This document shows positions 9,009 through 18,956 of a DNA stretch of 64,000 nucleotides, piece by piece. Origin of the DNA: Pseudonocardia halophobica (lineage in GTDB: Bacteria > Actinomycetota > Actinomycetes > Mycobacteriales > Pseudonocardiaceae); the NCBI RefSeq assembly GCF_027922425.1, contig NZ_BSFQ01000004.1, positions 298,314 to 362,313 of the forward strand. Direction: 5' to 3'. Below the pieces are notes generated by a model. The model ran no database searches and had not been told where the DNA came from. It saw nothing but the letters and a program-made list of their open reading frames with translations. Position numbers and translations under genes: made by a program. Each line of letters opens with the position of its first letter. Position 1 is the stretch's first letter.

Positions 9009-11156
9009 ATGCCCAGTCGCATCCGCAGGCGCGGGAGCGGTTTCTCCCTCGGCAAGTTCGTCGTCGCCGTGGTGGTGCTCGCGACGTTCGTCGCCGTGCT
9101 CCTCCTCAACGGCGTCCTGACCGCGAAGACCTCCTCCGACGCGGAGGGCCACCTCCAGCGGGGTCCGGACGACCAGGTGCCCGTCGCCGTGCACGACGGC
9201 GGGTCGGCGATCGACACCATCCACGACCCCGTCCGCACCCTGAGCTACCCGGCGAAGACGATCGCCCTGACCTTCGACGACGGCCCGGACCCCGAGTGGA
9301 CGCCGCAGATCCTCGAGGTCCTGGAGAAGTACCAGGTCCCGGGCACGTTCTTCGTGCTCGGCTCGCTGGCCGCGCAGCACCCCGACCTGGTCCGGGAGAT
9401 GCGCGCCACCGGGTCCGAGATCGGGTTGCACACCTTCACGCACCCGAACCTGGCCGAGGCGTCGACGAACCGGATCGACCGCGAGCTGACCCTCACCCAG
9501 CTGGCTCTCGCGGGCGCCACGGGCGAGATCTCGTACCTCGTGCGGCCGCCGTACTCCTCGCGCTCCGACGCGCTCACCAACAACGAGTACGAGGTCGTGC
9601 GGGAGCTCGGCGAGCGCGGGTACGTCACGGCGCTGACCGACTTCGACAGCCGCGACTGGGAGCGCAAGGGCGTCGAGGTCATCGAGAAGGCCTCCACTCC
9701 GAGCTCCGACGCCGGCGGCGCGCTGCTGCTGCACGACGCCGGCGGCGACCGGACGCAGACCGTCGCCGCGCTGGACCGGCTGATCCCGCAGCTGCAGGCG
9801 CAGGGCTGGCGGTTCACCACGGTGAGCGAGGGCCTGGGCCTGCCGACGGCGAACACGCCGGCCGACACCTGGGACCGCGTCTTCGGCACGATCCTGGTCG
9901 GCGCCGCGGGCGTCTCCACCTACATCGTCCGTGGGCTGGAGTGGCTGCTCCTGCTGGTCGGCGCGCTGGTCGTCGCGCGGCTGGCGATCATGGTCGTGGT
10001 CGCCCGCCGGCACGCGAAGCAGAGCCGCCTCGCCACCCGCAGCCGCAGCGGCCCGTGGTTCACCGACCCCGTGTCCGTCGTGGTGCCCGCCTACAACGAG
10101 AAGGAGTGCATCGAGCACACGGTGCGCTCGCTGGTCGCGAGCGACCATCCCGTCGAGATCATCGTGGTCGACGACGGCTCGACGGACGGGACGCCGGACA
10201 TCGTCGAGCGACTCGGCCTGCCCGGGGTGCGCGTGCTCCGGCAGCCCAACGGCGGCAAGCCGGCGGCGCTGAACGCCGGCATCCGGGCGGCGCGCCACGA
10301 GATCGTCGTGATGATCGACGGCGACACCGTCTTCGAGCCGACGACGGTCGGGACCCTGGTGCAGCCCTTCGTCCGGCCCGAGGTCGGCGCAGTGGCGGGC
10401 AACGCGAAGGTCGCCAACCGGCGCAGCCTGGTGTCGCGCTGGCAGCACATCGAGTACGTGATGGGCTTCAACCTCGACCGCCGCGTCTACGACCTGTGGC
10501 GCTGCATGACCACCGTGCCCGGCGCGGTCGGCGCGTTCCGCCGCAGCGCCCTCCTCGAGGTCGGCGGCGTCAGTGACGACACCCTCGCCGAGGACACGGA
10601 CCTCACGATGGCGCTGTGCCGGGCCGGCTGGCGCGTGGTCTACGAGGAGCGCGCCCGCGCCTGGACCGAGGCGCCGGGCACCCTGGGGCAGCTGTGGCGG
10701 CAGCGCTACCGCTGGAGCTACGGGACCATCCAGTCGATGTGGAAGCACCGGGCGTCGGTCGTGGCGCGCGGGCCGGCGGGACACTTCGGCCGCGTCGGAC
10801 TGCTGAACATCGCGCTGTTCCAGGTGGTGCTGCCGCTGCTCGCGCCGCTGGTCGACGTGTTCCTGGTCTACGGCCTGTTCTTCCTCGACCCCGTGACCAC
10901 GCTGGTGGCCTGGGGCGGCGTGCAGCTCATCCAGCTGTTCGCCGCGGTCTACGCGTTCCGGCTGGAGCGCGAGAAGATCGGCGTGCTGTGGCTGCTGCCC
11001 TTCCAGCAGATCGTCTACCGGCAGCTGATGTACGCGGTGCTCATCCAGTCGATCATGACCGCCCTGGCGGGCATCCGGCTGAAGTGGCAGAAGCTGCGCC
11101 GCACCGGCGACTTCGGTGGCGCGCCCGTCGAGCGGACGGTGGGCGCAGGCCTGTAG
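9009..11156 (+). CDS. Fused polysaccharide deacetylase - family 2 glycosyltransferase
   Basis: A 715-residue membrane protein. After a helix at about 17-36, an extracellular NodB deacetylase domain (about 80-275) carries TFDDGP (88-93), HTFTH (141-145), RPPYSS (179-184) and LLLHDAGG (239-246). A helix near 310-330 leads to a cytoplasmic GT-2 domain with VVPAYNE, DDGSTDGT (388-395), DGD (437-439), ED (528-529) and QRYRW (565-569), then further helices near 595-690. This is the layout of processive synthases that make and partly deacetylate a beta-linked N-acetylhexosamine polymer, comparable to PNAG-type systems and Streptomyces MatB. It is third in an operon with the GH18-like and Pro/Thr-rich proteins. 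Confidence 0.9.
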   Translation: MPSRIRRRGSGFSLGKFVVAVVVLATFVAVLLLNGVLTAKTSSDAEGHLQRGPDDQVPVAVHDGGSAIDTIHDPVRTLSYPAKTIALTFDDGPDPEWTPQILEVLEKYQVPGTFFVLGSLAAQHPDLVREMRATGSEIGLHTFTHPNLAEASTNRIDRELTLTQLALAGATGEISYLVRPPYSSRSDALTNNEYEVVRELGERGYVTALTDFDSRDWERKGVEVIEKASTPSSDAGGALLLHDAGGDRTQTVAALDRLIPQLQAQGWRFTTVSEGLGLPTANTPADTWDRVFGTILVGAAGVSTYIVRGLEWLLLLVGALVVARLAIMVVVARRHAKQSRLATRSRSGPWFTDPVSVVVPAYNEKECIEHTVRSLVASDHPVEIIVVDDGSTDGTPDIVERLGLPGVRVLRQPNGGKPAALNAGIRAARHEIVVMIDGDTVFEPTTVGTLVQPFVRPEVGAVAGNAKVANRRSLVSRWQHIEYVMGFNLDRRVYDLWRCMTTVPGAVGAFRRSALLEVGGVSDDTLAEDTDLTMALCRAGWRVVYEERARAWTEAPGTLGQLWRQRYRWSYGTIQSMWKHRASVVARGPAGHFGRVGLLNIALFQVVLPLLAPLVDVFLVYGLFFLDPVTTLVAWGGVQLIQLFAAVYAFRLEREKIGVLWLLPFQQIVYRQLMYAVLIQSIMTALAGIRLKWQKLRRTGDFGGAPVERTVGAGL

Positions 11157-11161
11157 TCCGT

Positions 11162-11203
11162 CGTGAGTGGCGATGGTCGCTCCAGCGACCATCGCCACTC
11201 ACG
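11162..11203. repeat. 42-bp intergenic palindrome (copy 1)
   Basis: A perfect palindrome with 20-bp arms (11162-11181 and 11184-11203) and a CC loop, beginning CGTGAGTG. It lies between the convergent synthase gene and lipB and ends 3 bp before the lipB stop. It has the same length and end sequence as the palindromes at 25503 and 50421. It is probably a bidirectional terminator, although no U-run follows. Confidence 0.85.
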
Positions 11204-11206
11204 GGC

Positions 11207-11968
11207 TCAGTGGAGCGAGGGGTGCAGCTGCAGGTCCAGGCCGGCGACGTCCGCAGCGACCGGGACCTCGCGCCGCGGGACCGCGTGCTCGCGGACCGGC
11301 AGGGCGCCCTCAAGGGCGGCGAGCACCGCGTCCGTGACGCCCGCCAGCACCTCGTCCGTGGTCACCTCGCGGCCCAGCTCGGCGGACAACGAGGTCACGC
11401 CGGCGTCGGTGATCCCGCAGGGCACGATCCGGCCGAACTCGGCGAGGTCGGGGTCGCAGTTGAGGGCGAAGCCGTGCAACGTCACCCCGCCCTGCACCCG
11501 GACGCCGATGGCGGCGATCTTGCGCTCGGGGCGCAGGTCGTCGGCCGGGAGCCACACGCCGCTGCGGCCGTCGACCCGGCCGGCGGTGCTCACGCCGAGG
11601 CCGTGGCAGACCGCGATCAGGGCCTCCTCGAGCCGCCGCACGTAGTCGACGACGTCGAGGGGCTCGCCGAGCGAGACGATCGGGTAGCCGACGAGCTGGC
11701 CCGGGCCGTGCCAGGTGATCCGGCCGCCGCGGTCGACGTCGATGACGGGGCTGCCGTCCGTGGGACGGTCCTCGGGGCGGGTCCGCTTGCCCGCGGTGTA
11801 CACCGACGGGTGCTCGAGGAGCATGAGCACGTCCGGTCCGGTCCCGGCGCGCCGCGCCTCGGCGTTGGCGCGCTGGACGTCCCAGGCGGTGAGGTAGTCG
11901 ACCGTGCCGAGCAGGTCCACCCGAACGGGGTTGGGGGAGCGGCGGCACGAGGTTCCCTGGCTGGCCAC
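11207..11968 (-). CDS. lipB: Octanoyl-ACP:protein octanoyltransferase
   Basis: Moves octanoate from acyl carrier protein to lipoyl domains, the step before LipA. It is 253 residues from the GTG at 11968. A GTG at 11920 would give 237 residues and also fits the family, because the conserved part only begins at [12 protein letters not shown]. Visible motifs are [46 protein letters not shown] with the catalytic Lys, [12 protein letters not shown], and [12 protein letters not shown] with the catalytic Cys. It is the third reverse-strand gene after the TIGR01777 and FAD-oxidoreductase genes. Confidence 0.96.
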   Translation of the reverse strand: MASQGTSCRRSPNPVRVDLLGTVDYLTAWDVQRANAEARRAGTGPDVLMLLEHPSVYTAGKRTRPEDRPTDGSPVIDVDRGGRITWHGPGQLVGYPIVSLGEPLDVVDYVRRLEEALIAVCHGLGVSTAGRVDGRSGVWLPADDLRPERKIAAIGVRVQGGVTLHGFALNCDPDLAEFGRIVPCGITDAGVTSLSAELGREVTTDEVLAGVTDAVLAALEGALPVREHAVPRREVPVAADVAGLDLQLHPSLH

Positions 11969-12042
11969 CGGCCCAGGGTACGCCCGCGTTCCGGAGCGGC
12001 AGGGCGGGCGTGGCCACACCACAGGGACCTCACACCCGGCGC

Positions 12043-13272
12043 TCATGTCAGGGCGCGCAGCACCTCCGCGGCCGCCCGCCGCCCGCTGACCAGGGCGCCC
12101 TGGGTCGACGGGGTGTCCCGGTGGTCCCCGCACACGAAAAGTCCGTCGCCGAGCGCGACCCCGCTGCGCAGCGGGCGGCCGGGGAGGAAGGCGGGCAGCG
12201 CCCCGCGGATCTCGGCGAGGTGCACGAGCTCCCACCGGTAGGTGCCGGTGCCGTAGATCCGGGCCAGCTCGCGGCGCACCTCGGGCTCGGGGATCGCCGG
12301 GCCGACGACCGTCGAGGACACCAGCGGGCGGCCGGAGGCCGAGTACTCCGGGGCCGCCGGCGTGAGGACGACGGTGTTGGCGACGGGCCCGCCGGTCCCG
12401 TCGAGGTGCAGGACCGGCTCGTCGGCCGGGGGCTCCGGCATGGTGTGGTACCAGGTCGTGAGCGTTCTGGTCTCCGGTGCGGTGACGCCGGGGAGCAGCC
12501 GCGCGGCGGTCGCCGCGTCCGTCGCGACGACCACGGCGCGGGCGGTGACCTCGCCGGCCGCCGTCCGGACGACCGGGGTGGGCCCGCCGGTCACGGCCTC
12601 GACCGGGGTGTCCAGCCGGACCGGCACCCCGACGGCCAGGCGCCGGGGGAGGGCCTCCATGCCGTCGGCCGGCACGAAGACCCGGCCGAGCGCGAAGCTC
12701 CGCCACACCAGCCGGACGAAGCCCTCGCTCGTCGCGAGCTCGCGGTCGGCGAGCACGCCCGAGAGGAAGGGCCGCAGGAAGGTCTCGGTGGCCGTGCCGC
12801 CCAGCCCGGCGGCGGCCAGGTCCGCGGCCGCCGACCGGGCCGTGCGGAGGGCGGTGCGGCCCGGCGGGGTGCCGAGCACCCGGGCGGTCCACGCGGCGAG
12901 TTTCGCCAGGTCTGCGGGCGGGAGCGCGCGCAGCGAGGCGGGCGCCGCGGTGGGGGTGCGCAGTGGGTTGACGAACCGGCGAAGCGAGCCGTCGGCGGCC
13001 CGGATCGCGGCGCCCGGGACGAACGGCCGCATGGCCAGCGACTCCGGCCCGTCCGGCCCGAGGACCGTGCGCAACGCGGGATAGGCGGTGTTGAGGACCT
13101 GGAACCCGCGGTCGCAGCGGAAGCCGTCGACGACGTCCGTCGCGATCCGGCCGCCGACCCGGTCGGCGGCCTCGAGGACCGTCACGTCGAGCCCGCGGCG
13201 GCGCAGGATCCGCGCGGCCCGCAGCCCGGCGACCCCCGCCCCGACGACGGCGACGTCCGTGTCGGTGCTCAT
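12043..13272 (-). CDS. FAD-dependent amine-oxidase-like oxidoreductase
   Basis: A 409-residue flavoprotein. The N-terminal Rossmann motif is [20 protein letters not shown] followed by [11 protein letters not shown], and the C-terminal FAD motif is [25 protein letters not shown]. This is the layout of the amine oxidase / protoporphyrinogen oxidase / carotenoid desaturase superfamily. No membrane helix is seen. The start ATG overlaps the stop of the TIGR01777 gene by 4 bp, so the two are co-translated. Substrate unknown. It is not obviously hemG, since no haem pathway gene is nearby. Confidence 0.82.
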   Translation of the reverse strand: MSTDTDVAVVGAGVAGLRAARILRRRGLDVTVLEAADRVGGRIATDVVDGFRCDRGFQVLNTAYPALRTVLGPDGPESLAMRPFVPGAAIRAADGSLRRFVNPLRTPTAAPASLRALPPADLAKLAAWTARVLGTPPGRTALRTARSAAADLAAAGLGGTATETFLRPFLSGVLADRELATSEGFVRLVWRSFALGRVFVPADGMEALPRRLAVGVPVRLDTPVEAVTGGPTPVVRTAAGEVTARAVVVATDAATAARLLPGVTAPETRTLTTWYHTMPEPPADEPVLHLDGTGGPVANTVVLTPAAPEYSASGRPLVSSTVVGPAIPEPEVRRELARIYGTGTYRWELVHLAEIRGALPAFLPGRPLRSGVALGDGLFVCGDHRDTPSTQGALVSGRRAAAEVLRALT

Positions 13273-14159
13273 GCCCGGACGGCGGCGGAGAGCGCGTCGG
13301 CGAGGGTGGTGTGCCGGAACGTGAAGCCGGCCCCGAGCAACGCCCGCGGCACCGCACGCTGCGAGTACAGCAGCATCTCCCGGCCCATGTCGCCGAGCAC
13401 GGTGCTCACCGCGAAGGCCGGGACGACCAGCGGCGCGGGCCGCCCGACGGCGCTCGCGAGGGTCTGGGTCAGGACCTTGTTGGTCACGGGGGCGGGCCCG
13501 GTGACGTTGACCGGGCCGCTCAGCGCGTCGTTCTCGACGGCGAACCGGATGGCCGAGACCTCGTCGTCGAGCGAGACCCAGGGCATGTACTGCTCGCCGC
13601 TGCCGATCCGCGCGCCCAGGAACGCCTTCCACACCGGGCGCATCAGCGCCAGCAGCCCGCCCGACGGCGACAGGACCAGCCCCGTGCGCAGCCGGACCAC
13701 ACGGGCGCCGGCGTCCGCGGCCGGGGCGGTGGCGGCCTCCCAGTCCCGGCAGACCTCGGCCAGGAACCCCTCGCCCGACGGCGCGGACTCGTCGATCTCG
13801 TCCGGCCCGGCGTCGCCGTAGTAGCCGACCGCGGAGCCGCTGACGAAGGCCGGGACGCCGGCCCGGGCGACGGCGGTGGCCAGCACCTCGGTCGGGACGT
13901 TGCGGCTGTCCCGGATGGCCTGCTTGCGCGCGCCGCTCCACGGCCGGTCGGCGATCCCGACGCCGCCGAGGCTCACCACGGCGTCGGCCCCGTCGAGGGC
14001 GCCCTCGTCGATCGCGCCCGACGGCGGGTCCCAGCCGCGCTCGTCCGGGGCCGACGGGGCGCGGCGGACCAGCCGCACGACCTCGTGGCCCGCCTCCCGG
14101 AGGCCGGCGACCAGGGCGGTTCCGATCAGGCCGGACGAACCGGCGACGACGACGCGCAC
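13269..14159 (-). CDS. TIGR01777 family NAD-dependent epimerase-like protein
   Basis: A 296-residue extended SDR starting at GTG 14159, which places [17 protein letters not shown] (GxxGxxG nucleotide site) at the N-terminus. [10 protein letters not shown] supplies the Tyr of the active site in the form typical of TIGR01777 (SDR39U1-like). An orthologue lies next to lipB and sucB in mycobacteria. The substrate is unknown for the family. It is the first gene of a three-gene run ending in lipB. Confidence 0.88.
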   Translation of the reverse strand: MRVVVAGSSGLIGTALVAGLREAGHEVVRLVRRAPSAPDERGWDPPSGAIDEGALDGADAVVSLGGVGIADRPWSGARKQAIRDSRNVPTEVLATAVARAGVPAFVSGSAVGYYGDAGPDEIDESAPSGEGFLAEVCRDWEAATAPAADAGARVVRLRTGLVLSPSGGLLALMRPVWKAFLGARIGSGEQYMPWVSLDDEVSAIRFAVENDALSGPVNVTGPAPVTNKVLTQTLASAVGRPAPLVVPAFAVSTVLGDMGREMLLYSQRAVPRALLGAGFTFRHTTLADALSAAVRA

Positions 14160-14228
14160 GGCCCGGATCCTTCCGAACCCGGCCGGAGCGCGCGACCCGG
14201 GCACGCCGACACGGGTGCGTGAGAACGG

Positions 14229-14262
14229 CCGGAGGGGCCCGCGACCTGCGGGACCCCTCCGG
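14229..14262 (-). terminator. Terminator after sucB
   Basis: A 14-bp stem with a single bulged base (14229-14242 with 14248-14262) and a 5-nt loop, 21 bp downstream of the sucB stop on the reverse strand. Confidence 0.65.
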
Positions 14263-14282
14263 GTGTGACGTTGCGGCGGGCG

Positions 14283-16103
14283 TCAGAGGCCGAGCTCGGC
14301 CTCGAACGCACCCTCCTCGAGCCGGGCGCGGATCGCGCTGACGAACCGGCCGGCGTCGGCGCCGTCGACGATCCGGTGGTCGTAGGTCAGCGGCAGGTAG
14401 CAGACGGACCGCACGGCGATGACGTCCTCGCCGTCCGGGCCCGCCACGACCTTCGGCTCCTTCGCGATCGCGCCAGTGCCGAGGATCGCGACCTGCGGCT
14501 GGTTGATGATCGGCGTGTCGAACAGCGCGCCGGCGCTGCCGATGTTGGTGATCGTGAAGGTCCCGCCGGACAGCTCGTCGGGCTTGATCGTGTTGTTGCG
14601 GGTGCGGGCCGCGACGTCGGCGATCTTGCGGGCGATGCCGGCCAGCGACAGGTCCTCGGCGTTCTTGATCACCGGGACGAGCAGGCCGCGCGGGGTGTCG
14701 ACGGCGATCGCCAGGTGGACGTTGCCGTGGTACTCGATCTGCTTGCCGTCCTCGGAGATCGAGGCGTTGACGGCCGGGAAGGCCTTGAGGGCCTCGACCG
14801 TGGCCTTCGCGAAGAACGGCAGGTAGGTGAGCTTGACGCCCTCGCGCTGCTCGAAGGCCGCCTTCGCCCGGGCCCGCAGCTTGGCGATCCGGGTGACGTC
14901 GACCTCCTGGACGGTGGTCAGCTGCGCCGAGACCTTGAGCGACTCGGTCATGCGCTGGGCGATGACCTGACGCAGGCGCGGCATCTTCACCGTGGTGCCC
15001 GGCTGCGGCCCGTCGGCGGCGCGCGACGGCACCGTCGTGGGCTCCTTCGGGGCACTGGTCGGGGCGCTCGGCGCGGCGGCGGCCGGCTGCTGCGGGGCCG
15101 CGGCGGGCTCCGGGGCCTTGGCAGACTCGGCGGCGGCCAGGACGTCCTGCTTGCGGATGCGGCCGCCGACGCCCGAGCCCTCGAGGGTGTCGAGGTCCAC
15201 GCCGTGCTCCGCGGCCAGCTTGCGGACCAGCGGGGTGACGTACGGCGGGGCGGAGGTGCCCTTGGTCTCGGCCTTCCCGTTGCCCGACGGGGCCGGCGCG
15301 GTCTCGGCGGCGCGGGCGGTGTCCTCGGTCTCCGGCTTCGCCGGCTCCGGCGCGGCCTGCTCCTCCTTGACCGGCTCCTTGGGGGCCTCCTGCTTCGGGG
15401 CCTCCTCCTGCTTCGGGGCCTCCTGCTTCGGGGGCTCCGGCGTCGGCTCCTCGGCCTGGGCGGGCGCGGCGTCGGCGTCGCCGATGACGGCGAGCTGGCC
15501 GCCGACCTCGACGGTGTCGTCCTCGCCGACGGACAGCTCGAGGACCGTGCCGGCGACCGGCGACGGGATCTCGGTGTCGACCTTGTCGGTGGAGACCTCG
15601 AGCAGCGGCTCGTCGACCTCGACGCTGTCGCCGACCTGCTTGAGCCAGCGGGTCACGGTGCCCTCGGTGACCGACTCGCCGAGCTCGGGCATGGTGACCG
15701 GGGTGCCACCGCCGGAGGACTTGCCGGTCGAGGCCTTCGGGGCCTCCTGCGGCTCCTCGGCCTGCGGCGCCTCCTGCGGCTCCTCGGCGGGCTCCGGCTC
15801 GGGCTCCGGCTCGGCGGCCTCGGACTGCGGCTGGGCCTCGGGCTGCGCGGACCCCTCGTCGGAGCCGGCGTCGCCGATGACGGCGAGCTCGCCGCCGACC
15901 TCGACGGTCTCGTCCTCACCGGCGACGATCTTCTGCAGCACGCCGGCGACCGGGGACGGGATCTCGGTGTCGACCTTGTCGGTGGAGACCTCGAGCAGCG
16001 GCTCGTCGACCTCGACGGTGTCGCCCTCCGCCTTGAGCCAGCGGGTGACGGTGCCTTCGGTGACGCTCTCACCGAGGGCGGGCATCTGGACGGAGAAGGC
16101 CAT
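14283..16103 (-). CDS. sucB: Dihydrolipoyllysine acyltransferase E2 of 2-oxo acid dehydrogenase
   Basis: The core E2 of the pyruvate/2-oxoglutarate dehydrogenase complex, 606 residues. Two nearly identical lipoyl domains each read [14 protein letters not shown] and [14 protein letters not shown], with lipoylated lysines K43 and K174. They are separated by acidic Glu/Pro/Ala linkers. A peripheral subunit-binding domain ([30 protein letters not shown]) and a C-terminal catalytic domain with [14 protein letters not shown] (HxxxDG) follow. In actinobacteria this E2 (SucB/DlaT) serves PDH and may be shared, so the name is by family habit. lpd lies 50 bp upstream on the same strand. Confidence 0.95.
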   Translation of the reverse strand: MAFSVQMPALGESVTEGTVTRWLKAEGDTVEVDEPLLEVSTDKVDTEIPSPVAGVLQKIVAGEDETVEVGGELAVIGDAGSDEGSAQPEAQPQSEAAEPEPEPEPAEEPQEAPQAEEPQEAPKASTGKSSGGGTPVTMPELGESVTEGTVTRWLKQVGDSVEVDEPLLEVSTDKVDTEIPSPVAGTVLELSVGEDDTVEVGGQLAVIGDADAAPAQAEEPTPEPPKQEAPKQEEAPKQEAPKEPVKEEQAAPEPAKPETEDTARAAETAPAPSGNGKAETKGTSAPPYVTPLVRKLAAEHGVDLDTLEGSGVGGRIRKQDVLAAAESAKAPEPAAAPQQPAAAAPSAPTSAPKEPTTVPSRAADGPQPGTTVKMPRLRQVIAQRMTESLKVSAQLTTVQEVDVTRIAKLRARAKAAFEQREGVKLTYLPFFAKATVEALKAFPAVNASISEDGKQIEYHGNVHLAIAVDTPRGLLVPVIKNAEDLSLAGIARKIADVAARTRNNTIKPDELSGGTFTITNIGSAGALFDTPIINQPQVAILGTGAIAKEPKVVAGPDGEDVIAVRSVCYLPLTYDHRIVDGADAGRFVSAIRARLEEGAFEAELGL

Positions 16104-16153
16104 GTCTGCTCGGATCCTCTTTCGACGTGCGGTGGTGTGGTCCGTTCGGGACC

Positions 16154-17524
16154 TCAGCCGTGGGTGTGCAGGGGTTTGCCGGCCAGGGCGAGGTGTGCCT
16201 CGCCGAACGCCTCGTTCTGGGTGGGGTGGGCGTGGACGAGCGGGGCGACGTCGCCGGGCTCGGCTTCCCAGTTGTAGACGAGCTGGGCCTCGCCGATGAG
16301 TTCGCCGACGCGGGCGCCGACCATGTGGATCCCGACCACCGGGCCGTCCTTCGCGCGGACCAGCTTGATCGCGCCGGAGGTCTGCAGGATCTGCGACTTG
16401 CCGTTGCCGCCGAGGTCGTAGGTCAGGGTCTCGATCTCGCCGAACTTGTCCTTGGCCTGGGCCTCGGTGAGCCCGACGGAGGCGACCTCGGGCTCGCAGT
16501 AGGTGACCCGGGGGATGCCGGCCTCGTCGATCGGGGCCGGGTCGAGCCCCGCGATGTCCTCGGCCACGAAGATGCCCTGCTGGAAACCGCGGTGGGCCAG
16601 CTGCAGGCCCGCGACGATGTCGCCGACGGCGTACACGCCGTCGAGGTTGGTGCGGAGCCGCTCGTCGGCGGTGACGAACCCGCGCTCCATGGCCAGCCCG
16701 GCCTCCTCGTAGCCGTGGCCGGTGGTGTTCGGGCCGCGGCCGACCGCGACGAGCAGCAGGTCGGCCTCGATCTCCTCGCCGGACTCCAGGGAGACGGTGA
16801 CGGTGTCGTTGACCTGCTTGGCCCCGGTGAACTTGACCCCGGTCTTGGCGGTGATCTTGCGGCGGCGGAAGGCGCGTTCGAGGAGCTTGGAGGCGAACTC
16901 GTCCTCGTTGGGCACCAGCCGGGGCAGGGCCTCGACGACGGTGACCTCGGCGCCGAAGGAGCGCCACACGGAGGCGAACTCGACGCCGATCACGCCGCCG
17001 CCGAGCACGACGACCCGCTGCGGGACGTCGTCGAGGGTCAGGGCCTGGTCGGAGGTGATGACGCGGCCGCCGATCTCCAGCCCGGGCAGGGTCTTCGAGT
17101 AGGAGCCGGTGGCCAGCACGACGTTCTGCCCGGTGTAGGTGGTGCCGTCCACCTCGACCGACTTCGGTCCGACGAAGGTGCCGGCGCCCTCGACGAGCTC
17201 GATCTTGCGGGACTTCACCAGGCCCTGCAGGCCCTTGTAGAGGCGGCCGACGACGCCGTCCTTGTAGGTGTTGACCCCGGTCATGTCGATGCCGACCAGC
17301 TGGGAGAGCACGCCGACCTTGGCTCCGTCCCGGGCGGCGTCGGCGACCTCGGCCGCGTGGAGCAGGGCCTTGGTGGGGATGCAGCCGCGGTGCAGGCAGG
17401 TGCCGCCGAGCTTGTCCTTCTCGACCAGCACCACCGACATGCCCAGCTCGGCGGCCCGCAGGGCGCACGCGTAACCACCGGAGCCACCGCCGAGGATCAC
17501 CAGATCGGCAGTCCGTTCGGGCAC
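16154..17524 (-). CDS. lpdA: Dihydrolipoyl dehydrogenase (E3)
   Basis: A flavoprotein that reoxidises dihydrolipoyl groups with NAD. It is 456 residues from GTG 17524, with GAGGAG 7 nt upstream. It has the FAD motif [19 protein letters not shown], the redox disulfide [13 protein letters not shown] (C43, C48), the second nucleotide site [17 protein letters not shown] motif YAVGDIV, and the C-terminal HPTQNE with catalytic His and Glu. Immediately upstream of sucB, it forms an E3-E2 operon. A longer open frame upstream lacks family sequence. Confidence 0.97.
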   Translation of the reverse strand: MPERTADLVILGGGSGGYACALRAAELGMSVVLVEKDKLGGTCLHRGCIPTKALLHAAEVADAARDGAKVGVLSQLVGIDMTGVNTYKDGVVGRLYKGLQGLVKSRKIELVEGAGTFVGPKSVEVDGTTYTGQNVVLATGSYSKTLPGLEIGGRVITSDQALTLDDVPQRVVVLGGGVIGVEFASVWRSFGAEVTVVEALPRLVPNEDEFASKLLERAFRRRKITAKTGVKFTGAKQVNDTVTVSLESGEEIEADLLLVAVGRGPNTTGHGYEEAGLAMERGFVTADERLRTNLDGVYAVGDIVAGLQLAHRGFQQGIFVAEDIAGLDPAPIDEAGIPRVTYCEPEVASVGLTEAQAKDKFGEIETLTYDLGGNGKSQILQTSGAIKLVRAKDGPVVGIHMVGARVGELIGEAQLVYNWEAEPGDVAPLVHAHPTQNEAFGEAHLALAGKPLHTHG

Positions 17525-17614
17525 GTCGGTTCTCCTCACTCGCGGCGTCGGTGACCCGGTGCTCCTTCCGGGCGGCCCCATCTTGTCACTCGGCGACCGC
17601 AGTCGCTGGAACAG

Positions 17615-17633
17615 GTCCGGGAGAAATCCGGAC
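17615..17633. promoter_or_regulatory. Inverted repeat in lpd / small gene divergent region
   Basis: GTCCGG-N7-CCGGAC sits roughly midway between the divergent starts of lpdA (17524) and the 117-residue protein (17678). It is a possible operator. The arms are short and GC-rich, so chance is not excluded. Confidence 0.3.
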
Positions 17634-17677
17634 AGGTCGCGCGTTGGGTGGGTGACGCCGAGAGCAGCGGAGGGCTC

Positions 17678-18031
17678 ATGGGACTGTTCGGCCGCAAGCG
17701 CGCCGGTGGGCGGCGTGGTGCCGCGGCCGAGGACGCCGAGCACCTGCGCGCCTGGACGGCGGTGCGCGAGGGCGTGGAGGCGTTCGTCGAGCCCCGTACC
17801 GCCGTGACCGAGACGACGATGATCCTCGTGGCCAAGGACGGGGAGTGGACGCGGCGCCGGGTCGCCGGTCCGGACGGTGCCCGCAAGCTCGCGCGGTCGC
17901 TGCGGATCCCGGTCTACGACGTCCAGATCGTCGGCTACCCGAAGCGGATGCGCGACCACGACGCCCGGCAACGGGTGCTGCGCGAGCGGGAGCGCCGGCG
18001 GGGGCTGGGGGAGCTCGGCGGCTACAGCTAG
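17678..18031 (+). CDS. Small conserved actinobacterial protein of unknown function
   Basis: A 117-residue soluble basic protein. The ATG at 17678 is preceded by GGAGGG. It starts MGLFGRKRAGGRR, then AWTAVREGVEAFVEPRTAVTETTMILVAKDGEWTRRRV, and ends with VYDVQIVGYPKRMRDHD and a charged tail. The N-terminal MGLFGRKR and the GYPKRMRD box are, as I recall, shared by short uncharacterised mycobacterial proteins. No catalytic motif is visible. It is divergent from lpdA and convergent (3 bp apart) with an SDR gene. Confidence 0.75.
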   Translation: MGLFGRKRAGGRRGAAAEDAEHLRAWTAVREGVEAFVEPRTAVTETTMILVAKDGEWTRRRVAGPDGARKLARSLRIPVYDVQIVGYPKRMRDHDARQRVLRERERRRGLGELGGYS

Positions 18032-18034
18032 CTC

Positions 18035-18844
18035 CTACCGAGTCTTGCGGGCGCCGATCGCCTGCATCACGGGAGCGGCGCGCAGCAGCGGGCCGGGGGC
18101 CAGGGCGGTCAGCCGCATCATCGCGCCGCGCCAGCCCGGGACCGTCTTGTAGACGCGCCCGGTGCCGAACAGCCCGACCAGCTCGGTGGCCACGCGGTCC
18201 GGGGTGAGCAGCACACCGGACCGGACGAGCGCCCGCGCCCGCGGTTCCATCGTGTCGAGCAGGGCCGTCGCGACGCCGTCGGGGTTGATCGCGTGCACCC
18301 GGATCCCGTCCGCCCGCACCTCGGCCGACAGCGCGGAGGCGAGGGAGAGCACGGCGGCCTTCGTCGCGGCGTAGAGCGAGAGGCCCGGCACGGGCCCGAG
18401 CCCGGACAGCGAGGCGGTGATCGCGAGGTCGCCCCCGCCGCCCTGCTCGCGGAACGCGGCGATCGCGGCGCGCGAGCCCCACACCGGGCCCAGCAGGTTG
18501 ATCTCGACCAGGGCCCGGGCCTCGGCGTCGGTCAGCTCGGCCAGCGGGCCGCCGGTGCCGACGCCGGCGTTGCTCACCCACGCGCCGAGGGGCGCCAGCT
18601 CACGGGCGCGGGCGGCGACGGCGTGCGCGGCGGCCGGGTCGGTGACGTCGTAGGCGGCGGACTCGCCGCCGATCTCCGCGGCCGTCGCCTTCGCCGCGGT
18701 CTCGTCGACGTCGGTCACCAGGACGCGGTAGCCGCGCCCGGCGAGCTCGCGGGCGATCGCCGCGCCGATGCCGCGCGCGCCACCGGTGACGACGGCCGAG
18801 CGGGAGCCTGTGGGGACCGAGTGGGCGACACGGCGGCGGATCAC
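18035..18844 (-). CDS. SDR family NAD(P)-dependent oxidoreductase
   Basis: A 269-residue classical short-chain dehydrogenase. The cofactor site is VVTGGARGIGAAIA, followed by NAGVG, the catalytic Ser in ITASLSG, and YAATK with catalytic Tyr and Lys. The tail is basic and hydrophobic (KTVPGWRGAMMRLTALAPGPLL), seen in SDRs acting on lipophilic substrates. The start at GTG 18844 is one of two close options; another GTG 12 bp downstream is possible. Substrate unknown. Confidence 0.88.
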   Translation of the reverse strand: MIRRRVAHSVPTGSRSAVVTGGARGIGAAIARELAGRGYRVLVTDVDETAAKATAAEIGGESAAYDVTDPAAAHAVAARARELAPLGAWVSNAGVGTGGPLAELTDAEARALVEINLLGPVWGSRAAIAAFREQGGGGDLAITASLSGLGPVPGLSLYAATKAAVLSLASALSAEVRADGIRVHAINPDGVATALLDTMEPRARALVRSGVLLTPDRVATELVGLFGTGRVYKTVPGWRGAMMRLTALAPGPLLRAAPVMQAIGARKTR

Positions 18845-18956
18845 CGGCGTGACCTTACCCGCGGGTAGCTCTCGGGGGAGCCCCGAACGCCGATCCGGGG
18901 GATCACCGGATGTCCGGTCCGTCCCCGGCGGATGGACTCCGGGAGTGCCTCCCGCA

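Noticed and set aside
6078..11156. Recently acquired genomic island between lipA and lipB
   Set aside because: Base composition and codon use look like the neighbours, and no integrase, tRNA or flanking direct repeats are seen. The gene-order difference is reported only as such.
8907..11198. Long minus-strand frame across the deacetylase-synthase gene
   Set aside because: Low-complexity Arg/Gly/Asp/His-rich shadow of a gene with complete catalytic motifs.
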